From NCBI GenBank assembly GCA_019648995.1, contig BLXT01007646.1, positions 184,095 through 214,192 on the forward strand: 30,098 bases of DNA. The letters run 5' to 3'. Below, in pieces: positions 21,831 to 30,098 of this stretch; position 1 is the first letter of the stretch; the number at the start of each line of letters is the position of its first letter. This stretch comes from Plakobranchus ocellatus (Eukaryota; Mollusca; Gastropoda; Plakobranchidae). Below the pieces are notes generated by a model. It ran no database searches. It saw only the letters and a list, made by a program, of their open reading frames with translations, and had not been told where the DNA came from. Made by a program: the position numbers and the translations under genes.

Positions 21831-22418
21831 TAATAGTTAGTCCTATTGGCTGTTCAATCTGCAGTATTACAAAAAAAAGCGCACTTCAAAATGTAAGCTT
21901 TTATGTCCAGTTTTTCGTAAAATGCTTTGTTTCGGGCGGAAAATGTTGAGTTGTATGATTTTTTTTTCTTTTGCGGAAGCATTTAATAGGAAATATTTTA
22001 TCACTGTAATGGCTGCTTTTAACCAATTTGTGCCAATATCTTTTCACATACACGTAACCTTCTTCTGACAATATCTCTTCAATAAGCGCGTAAAACTAAT
22101 TTCAGGATGCATTAGAAATGAGAACATGTCTTTAATTCATTTACACAACTATAAGAAATAAGCTGCAGCATTCATTTATCAGAATATTACCAAACGATAC
22201 CTAAATTAGGAAGCTTGTCTGAGTAATTTTTCACACGTTATAAAACTGCATAAATCACAATGTACTAGTCTTTGATGTAAATCTTTATATTTCATCATTA
22301 ACTGTATGAACCTTTCTTAGCTCTTTATACTCTTCACGATTTTAAAGACTCTGCACATTCCGTCCTTTGCCTATTACTTTTTAAATAGTGATCTAATTTT
22401 ATCACAAAAGATTGACAG
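21831..22418. other. AT-rich non-coding stretch, nothing recognised
   Basis: Flank of the Gypsy element. No motif or duplication matching the right flank was seen. Confidence 0.5.
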
Positions 22419-23093
22419 TGGCACAAATGGCTTTGTGCTCTATGTATGTATAGATCTAGTTGAACACTGCCTGTCTCAATGAGTACTTCAAAAGAGAAAT
22501 CACTCCAAGTCTGGCCAAAAATTGAACGCATATTACATTAATTTGAACCAAGGATGAATTCAGAACAGCAAGGTATCTCTCTGTAGAGATTTCGTAAAGA
22601 CCAGATGTGTATTATTACGACCTCTGCAAGCTCCCTTACAATCTCTCAGCTCCCTCTTTTATACCCACCGCCCAAAGGTCCTAGAAAATAATAGCTAAGC
22701 AACACACGGGCTTATTTGAAAAATATTCAGCAAACAATTCATTCTGAAAAAAAAAAGTTAGAAATTACAATTATGGGTACTCAAGGTTAGCTAAACATAT
22801 TGACCAATGAAATGCTCTCATTTATTCTCTCTTTCATACATGAACATTAAAACTTACTTCGTCTCCACGATACAAGCCAACAAATTCCTTTTAACAATGT
22901 TCTCACGCTTCCGAGAACCTTCTAAAATCCCTAGATCTAAAAAGGTAAACAAAGCTAAAACAATAATAATGCTGATAAACTGAAATAGGTGTAACCTCAT
23001 CTTACAATTACTCAACATTTGACCAAATATTACACGTGAACATGGCCAAATCACAATACCAGCCCTTTCAAGTCTAGTCCTGGACTCAATTCA
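22419..23093 (-). repeat. 3' LTR of the Gypsy element
   Basis: Aligns with the LTR at 26217 and the solo LTR at 11688. On the coding strand it starts TGAATTGAGTCC and ends ...TTTGTGCCA (left end TGGCACAAATGG). An inverted TATA box is at 22657-22663 in a conserved TTTTATACCCACC context. It is about 120 bases longer than the 5' LTR, mainly from a block around 22720-22810 that the solo LTR partly shares, so the 5' LTR has a deletion. No clear polypurine tract precedes it. Confidence 0.85.
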
Positions 23094-23505
23094 CTGTCGT
23101 ATACGCCACCATTTAAGAATTTCACATAAAAAAAATTCACAAAAATGACGAAATGTTTAATAGATACCGTAATGTTGACATATCTCCAAAGGTACATTTA
23201 TGTAGAAAATACAGCATCACTTACGGATATTAAATACACAAGTTTGTTACAAATCAACCGCCACACATGCTAACGTCTTTACATTGTAGACTGAAGTACA
23301 GAGAAGAAAACTACTCATTTATGCAAGAATGGCTATCAACATCAAAAAACAACAAAATTCCACCATAAACAAGAGAAGAATTCCTGAAACATAAACGTAT
23401 GTAACAGTTTTATTAACGAGACGAATTGGCCTGTATTTAAAGTAGCTGCATCATCATAAAAGTCAGATTAAATAGATTACTTTGGGCGGTGTTAAACACT
23501 ATCAG
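23094..23505 (-). other. 3' untranslated part of the Gypsy element
   Basis: Lies between the RNase H stop and the 3' LTR. No coding motif and no convincing polypurine tract were found. AT-rich. Confidence 0.5.
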
Positions 23506-23876
23506 TTACGCAGTTTTTTTAACTCGACTTAAGAATTCTGCGCCTACATTCTTGCTCCCGTCAATACATTTAATATTAAATGTAAATCGTTGTAAAGCTA
23601 AAACCTTTATCATTTTCTTGGGCCTTTCGAACTTCGCCGCATTCAAAGACAGCAAGACGCCATGATCTGCTAGCAGAGTTAACTTTTTACCGTAAAGATA
23701 AAATGCAAATCTTTTCATTCATTAATTACAATAAGTAGGGCTTCTTAATCTATCACTTAATATTTTCTCTCCTTATCTGACAACTTTTTACTGGCGTATG
23801 CCACAGGGAATAATTTACTCTGCATGAAAGCAGCACCTAGGCTACGATTAGATGCGTCCGTTCTAAGGACAAAGAA
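23506..23876 (-). pseudogene. Gypsy RNase H domain relic
   Basis: RNase H degrades the RNA of the RNA-DNA hybrid during reverse transcription. On the minus strand FFVLRTDASNRSLGAAF (from 23876) carries the first catalytic Asp. FPVAYASKKLSDKERKY follows, then a stop, then EALLIVINE with a second stop. After a frame change the open piece from 23718 reads MKRFAFYLYGKKLTLLADHG, then NAAKFERPKK, LALQRFTFNIK and NVGAEFLSR, all standard Ty3/Gypsy RH landmarks. The frame stops at 23506, five codons after LSR. In canonical Gypsy pol, integrase would follow here; it does not. At least one frameshift and two stops make it inactive. Confidence 0.9.
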
Positions 23877-23962
23877 TCTATATTGGGCAGGTCTAAAGGT
23901 CACTGCACCTTTAAAGAATGATGAACTTTCTCTTGAGAATCACCCCTATTTAAGAGATTTGG

Positions 23963-24709
23963 TTGCCCTTTATGTACCAAATCGGATAAAGGTGCCAACA
24001 CTGCTGCTCAGTTAGGAATATATTCTTTGTAATAGCCAACTCCTAAAAGTACACAAACCTCCTTTTTGGTCTTGGTCCTGGCACAGCTCTATCTTTCTCA
24101 TACGTAAGTCCTGAGGGCCGATTGCTCCGGGTATCCATCTCCAAATCGATGACCAAGGAAGTCGATCGACTTTGCCCCGCGCACGCACTTTGTTGGTCTC
24201 ACGGTATAGCGCGCCTGTTGTAAACGCCTGCAGAGCTCCCTCAGAGTCCTCGTGTAGTCTTCCCAGGTTGAAATGTGGACCAGTACGTCTTCAGCGTAGT
24301 CCACCACGTGGTTCAATCCTCTCATCAACATCTTCTCAGCGCGGGTCAGGGTTTCTCCCGAGTTCAACACCCCACCCGCATTGAAGGTTGATTGTCACAA
24401 ACGCCGTCTTCACAATGTCTTATTGACATACCGGTATATGTCAGTAACACCTCCTCAGGTCTATCTTCGAGAAGAATCTGTTCTTTTCCATTCTTGGAAC
24501 ACGTCAACAAATGGTATCATTGGATGAAGATCGAGCACGGTTCGTTTAACTTCTCTAGCCAATACAGACCTGATTAGACCCTTGTTTGTTCTTTACAACG
24601 ACGACAACTGAATGCGTTGAAATGTTTGCTCTTCCTGATGATCCCCAAATTCTCCTCGAGCTCGTCGCACAGGGTCTGCTTCATAGTGTGCGGTACTGGG
24701 TACGGGATT
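23963..24709 (-). pseudogene. Gypsy reverse transcriptase relic
   Basis: Copies element RNA into cDNA when intact. Along the minus strand: YPVPHTMKQTL (from about 24706) is the standard segment before RT, then NLGIIRKS, then VVVVKNKQGSNQVCIG (about 24608-24560) and a stop. KNRFFSKIDL (24485-24456) and IVKTAFVT follow. The open piece from 24370 holds MLMRGLNHVVDYAEDVLVH, TWEDYTRTLRELCRRLQQA and a TVRPTKC-to-FLGH stretch. The YxDD active site reads YAED (24298-24287), so one catalytic Asp is Glu. GYYKEYIPN and PLSDLVHKGQPN (about 24037-23963) form the connection to RNase H. Frameshifts and stops are present throughout. Confidence 0.9.
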
Positions 24710-24714
24710 GTCGC

Positions 24715-25133
24715 ACTGCATGAGCACTTTTTCAACTCGGTAGGTAGAAGGATTGTCACTTCGTAGCATATGCAGAATCTCCTTCGCCTCATCGTGCGGT
24801 CATAATAGAGCTTCTGCTTAATCTAGGCCTTCTGTGTGGATGCCACTACCCGGGATGCTCATTATACGGACGGCGAAGATATATATGGAATGGCATAAAA
24901 CTTCTCTACCAGGCCATTGCACATTGGTATTAGGGGGTCGTCACCTTTTGCTTAATCCCTAAGAGGCGGCATGTTTCTCTCATGCAGTCGGATATGACTT
25001 GCGTCCCATGGTCATTCAACACGTCCTGCAGTACACGCAACCGACTGTAGATGTCTACCGGCGCCTCAGCCAAGATTTCGTCATGGATCTTCCATAAAGG
25101 AAATGCCTCTGCATACCTAGTGACATAGTGCGC
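24715..25133 (-). pseudogene. Gypsy integrase relic (catalytic core and C-terminus)
   Basis: Inserts cDNA into the host genome when intact. AHYVTRYAEAFPLWKI (from 25133) corresponds to the core start VDYATRYPEA-type, with the first catalytic Asp replaced by His. PVDIYSRLRVLQDVLNDHG keeps the second Asp (NDHGTQ), then VISDCMRETCRLLGIKQ follows. After a stop at about 24932 and a frame change, MCNGLVEKF (24924-24898) keeps the catalytic Glu. About 90 residues are then missing. QKLYYDRTMRRRRF and VTILLPTELKK (24819-24730), then KVLMQ in a shifted frame, match the C-terminal region just before the GPY/F module. The N-terminal HHCC zinc finger is absent. It sits directly upstream of RT with only a few codons between. 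Confidence 0.88.
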
Positions 25134-25274
25134 CGCAGTTCGTTACAACTAGTGCGTTGCCCGTTAGCTCCACAGCAAAGACGGCGCCTGCTGCAGAATC
25201 TTTTCTCGCATCTTCTCGCGCTGGCATTGCTATTATTCTTGCACCAGCTTTCTCGCTGAGGGTCTTGAATATGT

Positions 25275-26125
25275 GATGTCACGAGTGGTTTAACCATATT
25301 AATTGTATCTGAAACACGACTGCTGATTATTCATGTTCATCTTAAGCTCCCCTATACGTTGACCACCGCTGAGTCTCCGCTCAGATTCACACGCCCGCAC
25401 AGAGTCCATCACAGGTCGAGCAACAGTGTGCTGTGATCTACGTGGTTGATCACACAGTTTTCGTTTTTGGGCCAACATATACAGGTCCACCTCCTTGCCG
25501 ATACTCTACAGGTCACGAGGGACTTTCTCCCTTATATACACTGCCAGATCTTCCGGGCAGACATCCATGAATTTTTCTCTGACGAACGAATCTCTCAACT
25601 CCTCGTAAGTAATCATCAGTTCAGATACGTCTTGAGCCTCACTATAAACATCTCGGCCCATTTAACCCTCTTCCGGATTTAAAAAATACGGAACCTCTGC
25701 CGTTTTTCCATTTTCTTCCATGTGCCTCTTTCATCTCGTCATAATCCAAGGCTTGGGCCCGAGGAAGTCGCCCGTGGCAATTGAGAGTCCATCCAGTCAG
25801 GAGTGTGCCCTGCGAACTCTTCCACTTCTATCGAAGCTATTGGCTCATCTCTGAAAATCTTTCGAAGCGCATCAGCTAACTGTTTAAAGCATCTTTTCCT
25901 TTGACAAAATTAGGCAGTTTTGGTAACTTGGTCCGGGCTTTGTCCCACCTGTTGAACATGACTCTGGATCAGTCTTAACACCGGCTTTGAGGCGTAATTT
26001 CTCTAGCTCCAATTCTTTTTGTCCCACTGTTTCTTCTCGCATCGGTTGAAATTATCTTTCTCTCTCCGTTCCCCTTCCTCTCGCTTCATTTGAAGTTTTT
26101 TCCCTTCTCCAGCCCAGGACACCTC
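25275..26125 (-). pseudogene. Gypsy gag relic (capsid and zinc knuckle)
   Basis: Structural protein that packages element RNA. On the minus strand a charged N-terminal part (KREEGERREKDNF, ELEKLRLKAG, about 26090-25985) precedes LPKLPNFVKGKDALNS and LMRFERFSE (about 25928-25850), the capsid start. ALDYDEMKEAH (about 25750) and LMITYEELRDSFVREKFMD, CPEDLAVYIREKVPRDL (25622-25508) are the capsid C-terminal part. A zinc knuckle remnant at 25316-25275 reads CFRYN, stop, YG, stop, TTRDI: of the C-C-H-C ligands only the first Cys remains. A short AVFAVELTGNALVVTN stretch (about 25190-25140) may be the start of protease before the sequence jumps into integrase. Several stops and frameshifts are present. 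Confidence 0.85.
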
Positions 26126-26199
26126 ATCAAGCTAGCAACTTCATGTAGATTAGATATAGGTCTACGTTTGATCTGTGTCTATCTGTCCTTGACTATTTC

Positions 26200-26213
26200 G
26201 TCGGAGCCGCCCA
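26200..26213 (-). other. Candidate tRNA primer-binding site
   Basis: Three bases inside the 5' LTR the coding strand reads TGGGCGGCTCCGAC. It begins TGG, as required to pair with the CCA end of a priming tRNA. Position fits a PBS. Which tRNA it would match cannot be decided here. Confidence 0.4.
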
Positions 26214-26216
26214 ATA

Positions 26217-26774
26217 TGTCACGAATGGTTTTGTTCTTTTTAGTTATAGATCTTGTTGAACACTGCAAATGAGTACTTTTAAATACACTCAACAACAGAA
26301 ATCACTGAAATTCTTGCCTAAAATCGAACCAAAATTGTATTAATTGAAATCAAGGACAATTCAGAACAGCAAGGCATCTTTCTATAGTTTACAAATTCAT
26401 ACACATCTCTACAAGCTTTCTAACAATCTCTCAGTCCTCTCTTTTATACCCACCACCCACATGTTCTAGAAAATATCTTGCGATACACAGCCCTATTTGG
26501 TCAATACTCTCATATATTGTCTTTTTTATACATGAAACTCATCTAAGCTCCAGGATACAATCTAACAAGTTCTTAGAAATAGTGCCCTCATGCCTTCGAG
26601 AACTTTCTAAAAATCCCTAGATCTTAAACTGTAAACAAAGGTTAAACAATAATAGTTCTGTTGAATAAAAAAAAGGTAAAACCTAACCCCATTCATAATT
26701 TGACCAAATATTACAAATAAACATGGTCAAATCACAATATCAGCCATTCCGAGTCTAGCTCTAGACTCACTTCA
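26217..26774 (-). repeat. 5' LTR of the Gypsy element
   Basis: Left end TGTCACGAATGG matches the solo LTR start. On the coding strand it begins TGAAGTGAGTCTAG. An inverted TATA box is at 26442-26448 (TTTTATACCCACC context, shared with the 3' LTR). The 76 bases at 26699-26774 differ from 23018-23093 at 12 positions (about 84% identity), so the insertion is old if both LTRs come from one event. About 100 bases present in the other LTRs are deleted near 26500. Confidence 0.85.
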
Positions 26775-27016
26775 TAAAAATCAATTATTTTCATACACAG
26801 TAAAAAGCAAAAATAAAAGTGTGGAGCTCTTTTATCGTGGAAAGCAGACAGTGGTCATGACTACTAAAAGTTGTGAAAAAACCCAATGATTTATATGTAG
26901 GATAAATCTGGTCTAATTACATAATGTCCTTTCTATTCAAAATGCGGATGTTGAATAGATTAATCTTGATATCAATAATCACTAACTTTAAATGGATTTT
27001 AGAAAATGTGCAACGT
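26775..27016. other. AT-rich spacer, nothing recognised
   Basis: Short flank between the Gypsy 5' LTR and the Jockey-like LINE. Confidence 0.5.
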
Positions 27017-28670
27017 TTTACGTGAACGCTGGTGGCGGTTGATGCAACCACGCAGCAACCAGTAGAAGGATTGCCATGCAGATCTTGTGAACGCGCCTAG
27101 TTTGACTTCCCTGGTTCTGGGAGGTCCAAGCCCATTTACCTTCATTGCACTGGTTTCATCGGATCTCGCAGAGTCCATTACAAGGAAGACACTACGAGAT
27201 GACAGCTTTAACCATCTGCCGGCTCTCATCACCATTACAGTTATGCATCGGCACACGGCCGGGACAAGCCAAGATGACACGTCCGCAAGCCAATTGGACA
27301 GAGTTCAGCAAAACACTGGACTAGGCCCTGAGCAATAAGAACCTTGATATTTACCCATCATCGAAGGGAATGAAGTTTTTATCCGAGTGCTAACAGTGCA
27401 GTGATTCGCAAGTATGGAGCAATGGAACTTTCCCAGGCAGTTGCAATGTGAAAGCAAGCAAAGCAAGAGTACGGTTAGTTCAGAACGATCACAAATCGGA
27501 AACGGTACATCGCGCTCAGCCCTATGTAAAGAAGACTGGCCAAGCCGCATGGACGAATGAGTGGCAACGCGTATGCGAGAACCTGAATCCAGCTTCGCAT
27601 TCGAGAATGCCTTGCAATTCATCCCAAATTCATCTTAGGTGAATGAGTTTGGGCCGGAGATCCAGTCGCAGACCCTAGAATGTGAAGGCTAAAGAAAGCA
27701 CTGGAAAGCAGGCCCATAGCGAGCACTCAGACGGCGTCACACAAGAGACGAAACTTTTTTGAGACCGTGGTGCAAAAAGTGCCTTGCTCAATTTGTTCGA
27801 TCGCTCGTAGATAGGCGACGAACTGCCGCGCGCCTGGTGAACAGCAGAAGAGCAAGTACGCGACCGCGGCAAAAGCTACCTTCCAATCTCGCTCACATCT
27901 CTGATTAGCAAGACCATGGAGCGAATAGTGAGCGCTTGGCTGTATCACTATCTTGTACAGAGCGCTTGCCTTGGCGGGTTTCAATGAGAGGTTTCGATCA
28001 AAAATAACATCGGTGGACCCGTTAGCCGATTTTACTCAATATCTCATAAATGCATGGGCAAAAAGTTCTCACACTGTTGCTGTCTTTATCGATCTGAAGA
28101 AAAGCCTATGATCCTGTGGTTTATGTGTGTGTTTGCAGGAGCCTGGATTCGAATGTATGGATGGATTAAACTTTCCTTATGGAACGCTTCATCCTCACCA
28201 GAATCAAGGGGATTCTGTTCTGTATTTAACGATAATCGAGGAACTCTCCCATGGCAGCGCCATCAGCTGCGCCTCGTCCCTAATCTTTATGAACAACATC
28301 GGTGACGTAGTCCGTGCACGATCAAGGCTCTCTCATACGCAGACGACATAGTCCTTAGGCAAGAAGAAACAGATATCGACAAGGCTACTCAATATGGACG
28401 TTGCTACGCACAAGCGCTTTTGCGAGGGCTGTAAGCTGAGAAAAAACTAGTAAAACAACTGCAAACACCACCTTTACAACAAGCAAACCGGTGCTGAAGA
28501 CGGACCTAGACATCTGAATCAGGGGAGAGGCTCTTAAAAGAGACAGTCTCCTGAAGCACTTTCCGTGTCGCTAGACCCACATCGATAACGTGGCCAAAAG
28601 TGTGCTGGAACGCACCAGGATCTAAGAGGACAGGAACAAACTGCTAAGCCAAGTTCTAGTTCGGACCTAG
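27017..28670 (+). pseudogene. Jockey-like LINE relic: endonuclease end, RT, post-RT
   Basis: A decayed non-LTR retrotransposon ORF2. VNAGGG (27022-27039) may correspond to the DFNA motif of the endonuclease. Next come GGPSPFTFIALVSSDLAESI, then TRKTLRDDSFNHLPALIT (27117-27235), the end of the AP-endonuclease domain with its HLP signature. ANWTEFSKTLD and ALSNKNLDIYP (about 27288-27355) and RLVQNDHKSETVH start the linker. In RT, HTVAVFIDLKKS (about 28068-28103) is box A, WIRMYGWIK (about 28146) and GSAISCASSLIFMNNI (about 28253-28300) follow, and SYADDIVL (28333-28356) holds the catalytic YADD at 28336-28347. THIDNVAKSVLERT (about 28577-28618) is post-RT. Many stops and frame changes; clearly dead. 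It is distinct from the LINE at 9280. Jockey-clade placement is by motif memory. Confidence 0.85.
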
Positions 28671-29334
28671 TTCGAAAAATTTTCCTCAGAAATAACGATC
28701 AATGGCATTACAATATTAAGAAAGTTAAATAAAAAAAAAAAAGGAACAGCTTTATTTCATGTGATACGCTTTTTTTTTTTTTGCAATTTATAACCTTCGT
28801 TTTTCTACAAATACATGTGAACTGTATTATCACAAAATTAGTTACCAAATGCTTTAAAAAGTCTTATTGAAACACATAACACCCAGATAAAAAGAATGAA
28901 TATTGCAAAATGCGTATAAATGATCCCACTATGGACATCATGATATGAAACATTTATAAATGGTATAGTGTTTATCTTCATTTAAACAGAAAACATCACA
29001 CGGATTAGCTTTTTTAGTAATTATGAGTTTCAGCATTCACTAATAATTTTTCTGTTTTATTATTTTTCCTATTTAAGATATCAATATAGACGTTTGCAAC
29101 TCATTGTGGTTTTTCGGAAGATATAATATGACTTCATAAAGTATCTGTACCAGATAAATAGTGCAAATGCTTATTAGTATTTTATCAATCTGAAGACTGA
29201 TATCTTGAAAAACCCTGAGCAGCTATTTGTCGCATGTAAAAATTTCCAGAAAAAATGGTTTTAAGATTGTCTTTGCCTTCTTTTTAAATTCTTTTAAAAC
29301 TTTACAATCCTAGAATATTGGTACGACATAGTTA
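28671..29334. other. AT-rich non-coding stretch, nothing recognised
   Basis: No signal between the LINE relic and the mariner, apart from A and T runs near 28730 and 28770. Confidence 0.5.
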
Positions 29335-29527
29335 CAAGGGCTGTCCGAAAATTAAAAGCAAGCTTCTATAAAAAAATCTTTCTTTTCGTATAAAAAAAAC
29401 TTAGTTTAATTTTGGCCACCTTTTAAAATAGTACTCGTAAAGGTCTGTGCACTAATGCCACTTTTTAGTAATATACCACATAATTGTATGATAACCGTTC
29501 CCATTGATTACAGCAATGAAAATTATC

Positions 29528-29575
29528 TCTCTTTCCCTCTCTCTCTCTCTCACTTTATTCTTCCCTCTCTCTGTT
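29528..29575. repeat. CT-rich microsatellite inside the mariner
   Basis: Imperfect CT units with CCCT interruptions; likely arose after insertion. Confidence 0.85.
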
Positions 29576-29624
29576 TTCTCTTCCTTCCAAGATGGCGTAT
29601 TAGGTCGTAGATAATCCAAAGACG

Positions 29625-29990
29625 GTGCAAGATTGTGCTGTTTACTACTATGATACACTTAACAGACTCAAGAAAAGCTGCGTTTAGAAAAAGACGTAGA
29701 TTTGACAAAAGAGGTTTTGTTTTTCAGCATGAAAAACTGACGGCAAGGTTGATTGGACTAATCAAATGAATGGAATGTTTTACCACATCCCGCCCACAGT
29801 CCCCACTTGGGACCATCTAACTATCAACTGTTTGGGCCCTCAAAGCACCATCTTGGAAAAAACTTAGTCTGAAAGTGAGGATGACCTTATTTAAAGTCCC
29901 ATATTGTCTTTCAAAGCTTGGCGTAAATTTCTTTAAAATAAATTGGCAGAAGTACATGGGCACTAAATCGAACATAAGTCAATTAATCAA
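29625..29990 (+). pseudogene. Mariner transposase C-terminal relic, catalytic Asp lost
   Basis: Mariner transposases cut and rejoin DNA with a DD34D triad. Here AVYYYDTLNRLK (about 29637-29672) and, after a frame change, RKRRRFDKRGFVFQHEKLTAR (about 29686-29748) match the region holding the second Asp. The usual HDNARPH-type motif reads HEKLTAR, so Asp is Glu (29731-29733). In another frame HPAHSPHLGPSNYQLFGPS (29786-29842) matches the HPPYSPDLAPSDFHLF-type segment; the third catalytic Asp is Asn (29819-29821) and the SPD Asp is His. KHHLGKNL follows, then stops. The two catalytic positions are about 30 codons apart, slightly short of 34. Frameshifts and stops show it is dead. Confidence 0.82.
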
Positions 29991-30098
29991 AACACTTTTA
30001 GCCAAACTCACTTCGATATATTTTATGGCAGCTTTCCTATCATTTCCCGACAGCCCTCGTAGGTTTCTATCTCGATATCTCAGTTTCCAGTATTGCAC

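Larger units (their letters stand above)
22419..26774 (-). mobile_element. Decayed Ty3/Gypsy LTR retrotransposon, IN before RT
   Basis: Two LTRs (22419-23093 and 26217-26774) in the same minus orientation flank about 3.1 kb of internal sequence with recognisable gag, integrase, RT and RNase H pieces. Along the coding strand (decreasing coordinates) the order is 5' LTR, primer-binding-site candidate, gag, IN, RT, RH, 3' LTR. Protease and the integrase zinc finger are missing, and spacing between domains is far shorter than in an intact element, so several internal deletions have occurred. RH is the last domain, ending in NVGAEFLSR and a stop a few codons on. No matching target-site duplication is visible at the outer ends (GACAG left, TAAAA right). 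Putting integrase ahead of RT matches Gmr1-like Gypsy elements; rearrangement between copies is the alternative. Confidence 0.85.
29335..30059 (+). mobile_element. Mariner-like DNA transposon, internally decayed
   Basis: The left end CAAGGGCTGTCCGAAAATTA and the reverse complement of the right end CGAGGGCTGTCGGGAAATGA agree at 16 of the first 21 positions. Both are flanked directly by TA (29333-29334 and 30060-30061), the target duplication of Tc1/mariner elements. The unit is 725 bp, against about 1.3 kb for an intact mariner, and holds a transposase C-terminal relic. The left half carries a CT microsatellite (29528-29575) and no recognisable N-terminal helix-turn-helix, so it has lost sequence. 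TIR, TA flanks and transposase remnants agree, which makes the identification strong. Confidence 0.85.

Noticed and set aside
23824..24577. Plus-strand open frames across the Gypsy RT region
   Set aside because: They are shadows of the minus-strand RT and RNase H relics, which carry the conserved motifs.

Overview
The window looks like AT-rich, repeat-dense, non-coding nuclear DNA from an invertebrate animal. A mollusc, possibly a gastropod, is my best guess, based only on the mix of tRNA-derived SINEs, RTE-like and Jockey-like LINEs, a decayed Ty3/Gypsy element, a mariner and many long GA/TA/GAA microsatellites. No host protein-coding gene can be recognised. The longest open frames are about 100-125 codons and match no family I know. 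All recognisable protein homology belongs to transposable elements, every one broken by stops and frameshifts.

Layout. 1-2100: A-rich low complexity, a G-quadruplex-type motif and two tRNA-derived SINE-like units, the second ending at a 4-base assembly gap. 2100-9280: mostly featureless AT-rich DNA with GT, CT and TA microsatellites, a promoter-like cluster (CRE, E-box, TATA) at 4764-4787 followed by a good splice donor at 5078, and a complete SINE at 6938-7093 with a perfect 14-bp target-site duplication. 9280-10152: the 3' part of an RTE/BovB-like LINE. 11688-12165: a truncated solo LTR. 12170-22400: mostly unexplained AT-rich DNA with large microsatellites, a second copy of the 6938 SINE at 17857-17985, and two unrecognised open frames.

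22419-26774 (minus strand): a decayed Ty3/Gypsy LTR retrotransposon with two diverged LTRs. Reading along its coding strand, gag (capsid and a ruined zinc knuckle) is followed by integrase, then reverse transcriptase, then RNase H, which ends the coding region. This is the reverse of the usual Gypsy order (RT-RH-IN) and matches the Gmr1-like arrangement described by Goodwin and Poulter for deuterostomes, unless rearrangement produced it. The solo LTR at 11688 belongs to the same family.

27017-28670 (plus): a Jockey-like LINE relic covering the end of the endonuclease, a linker, the RT and the post-RT region. 29335-30059: a mariner element with terminal inverted repeats, TA flanks and a transposase relic in which two catalytic aspartates are replaced.

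Nothing here amounts to a new functional system. The points most worth checking are the Gypsy domain order, the mariner, the SINE family, and two weak hints of host transcription (4764-5083 plus strand; 19131-19190 minus strand). All calls come from reading the sequence by eye, with no database search.
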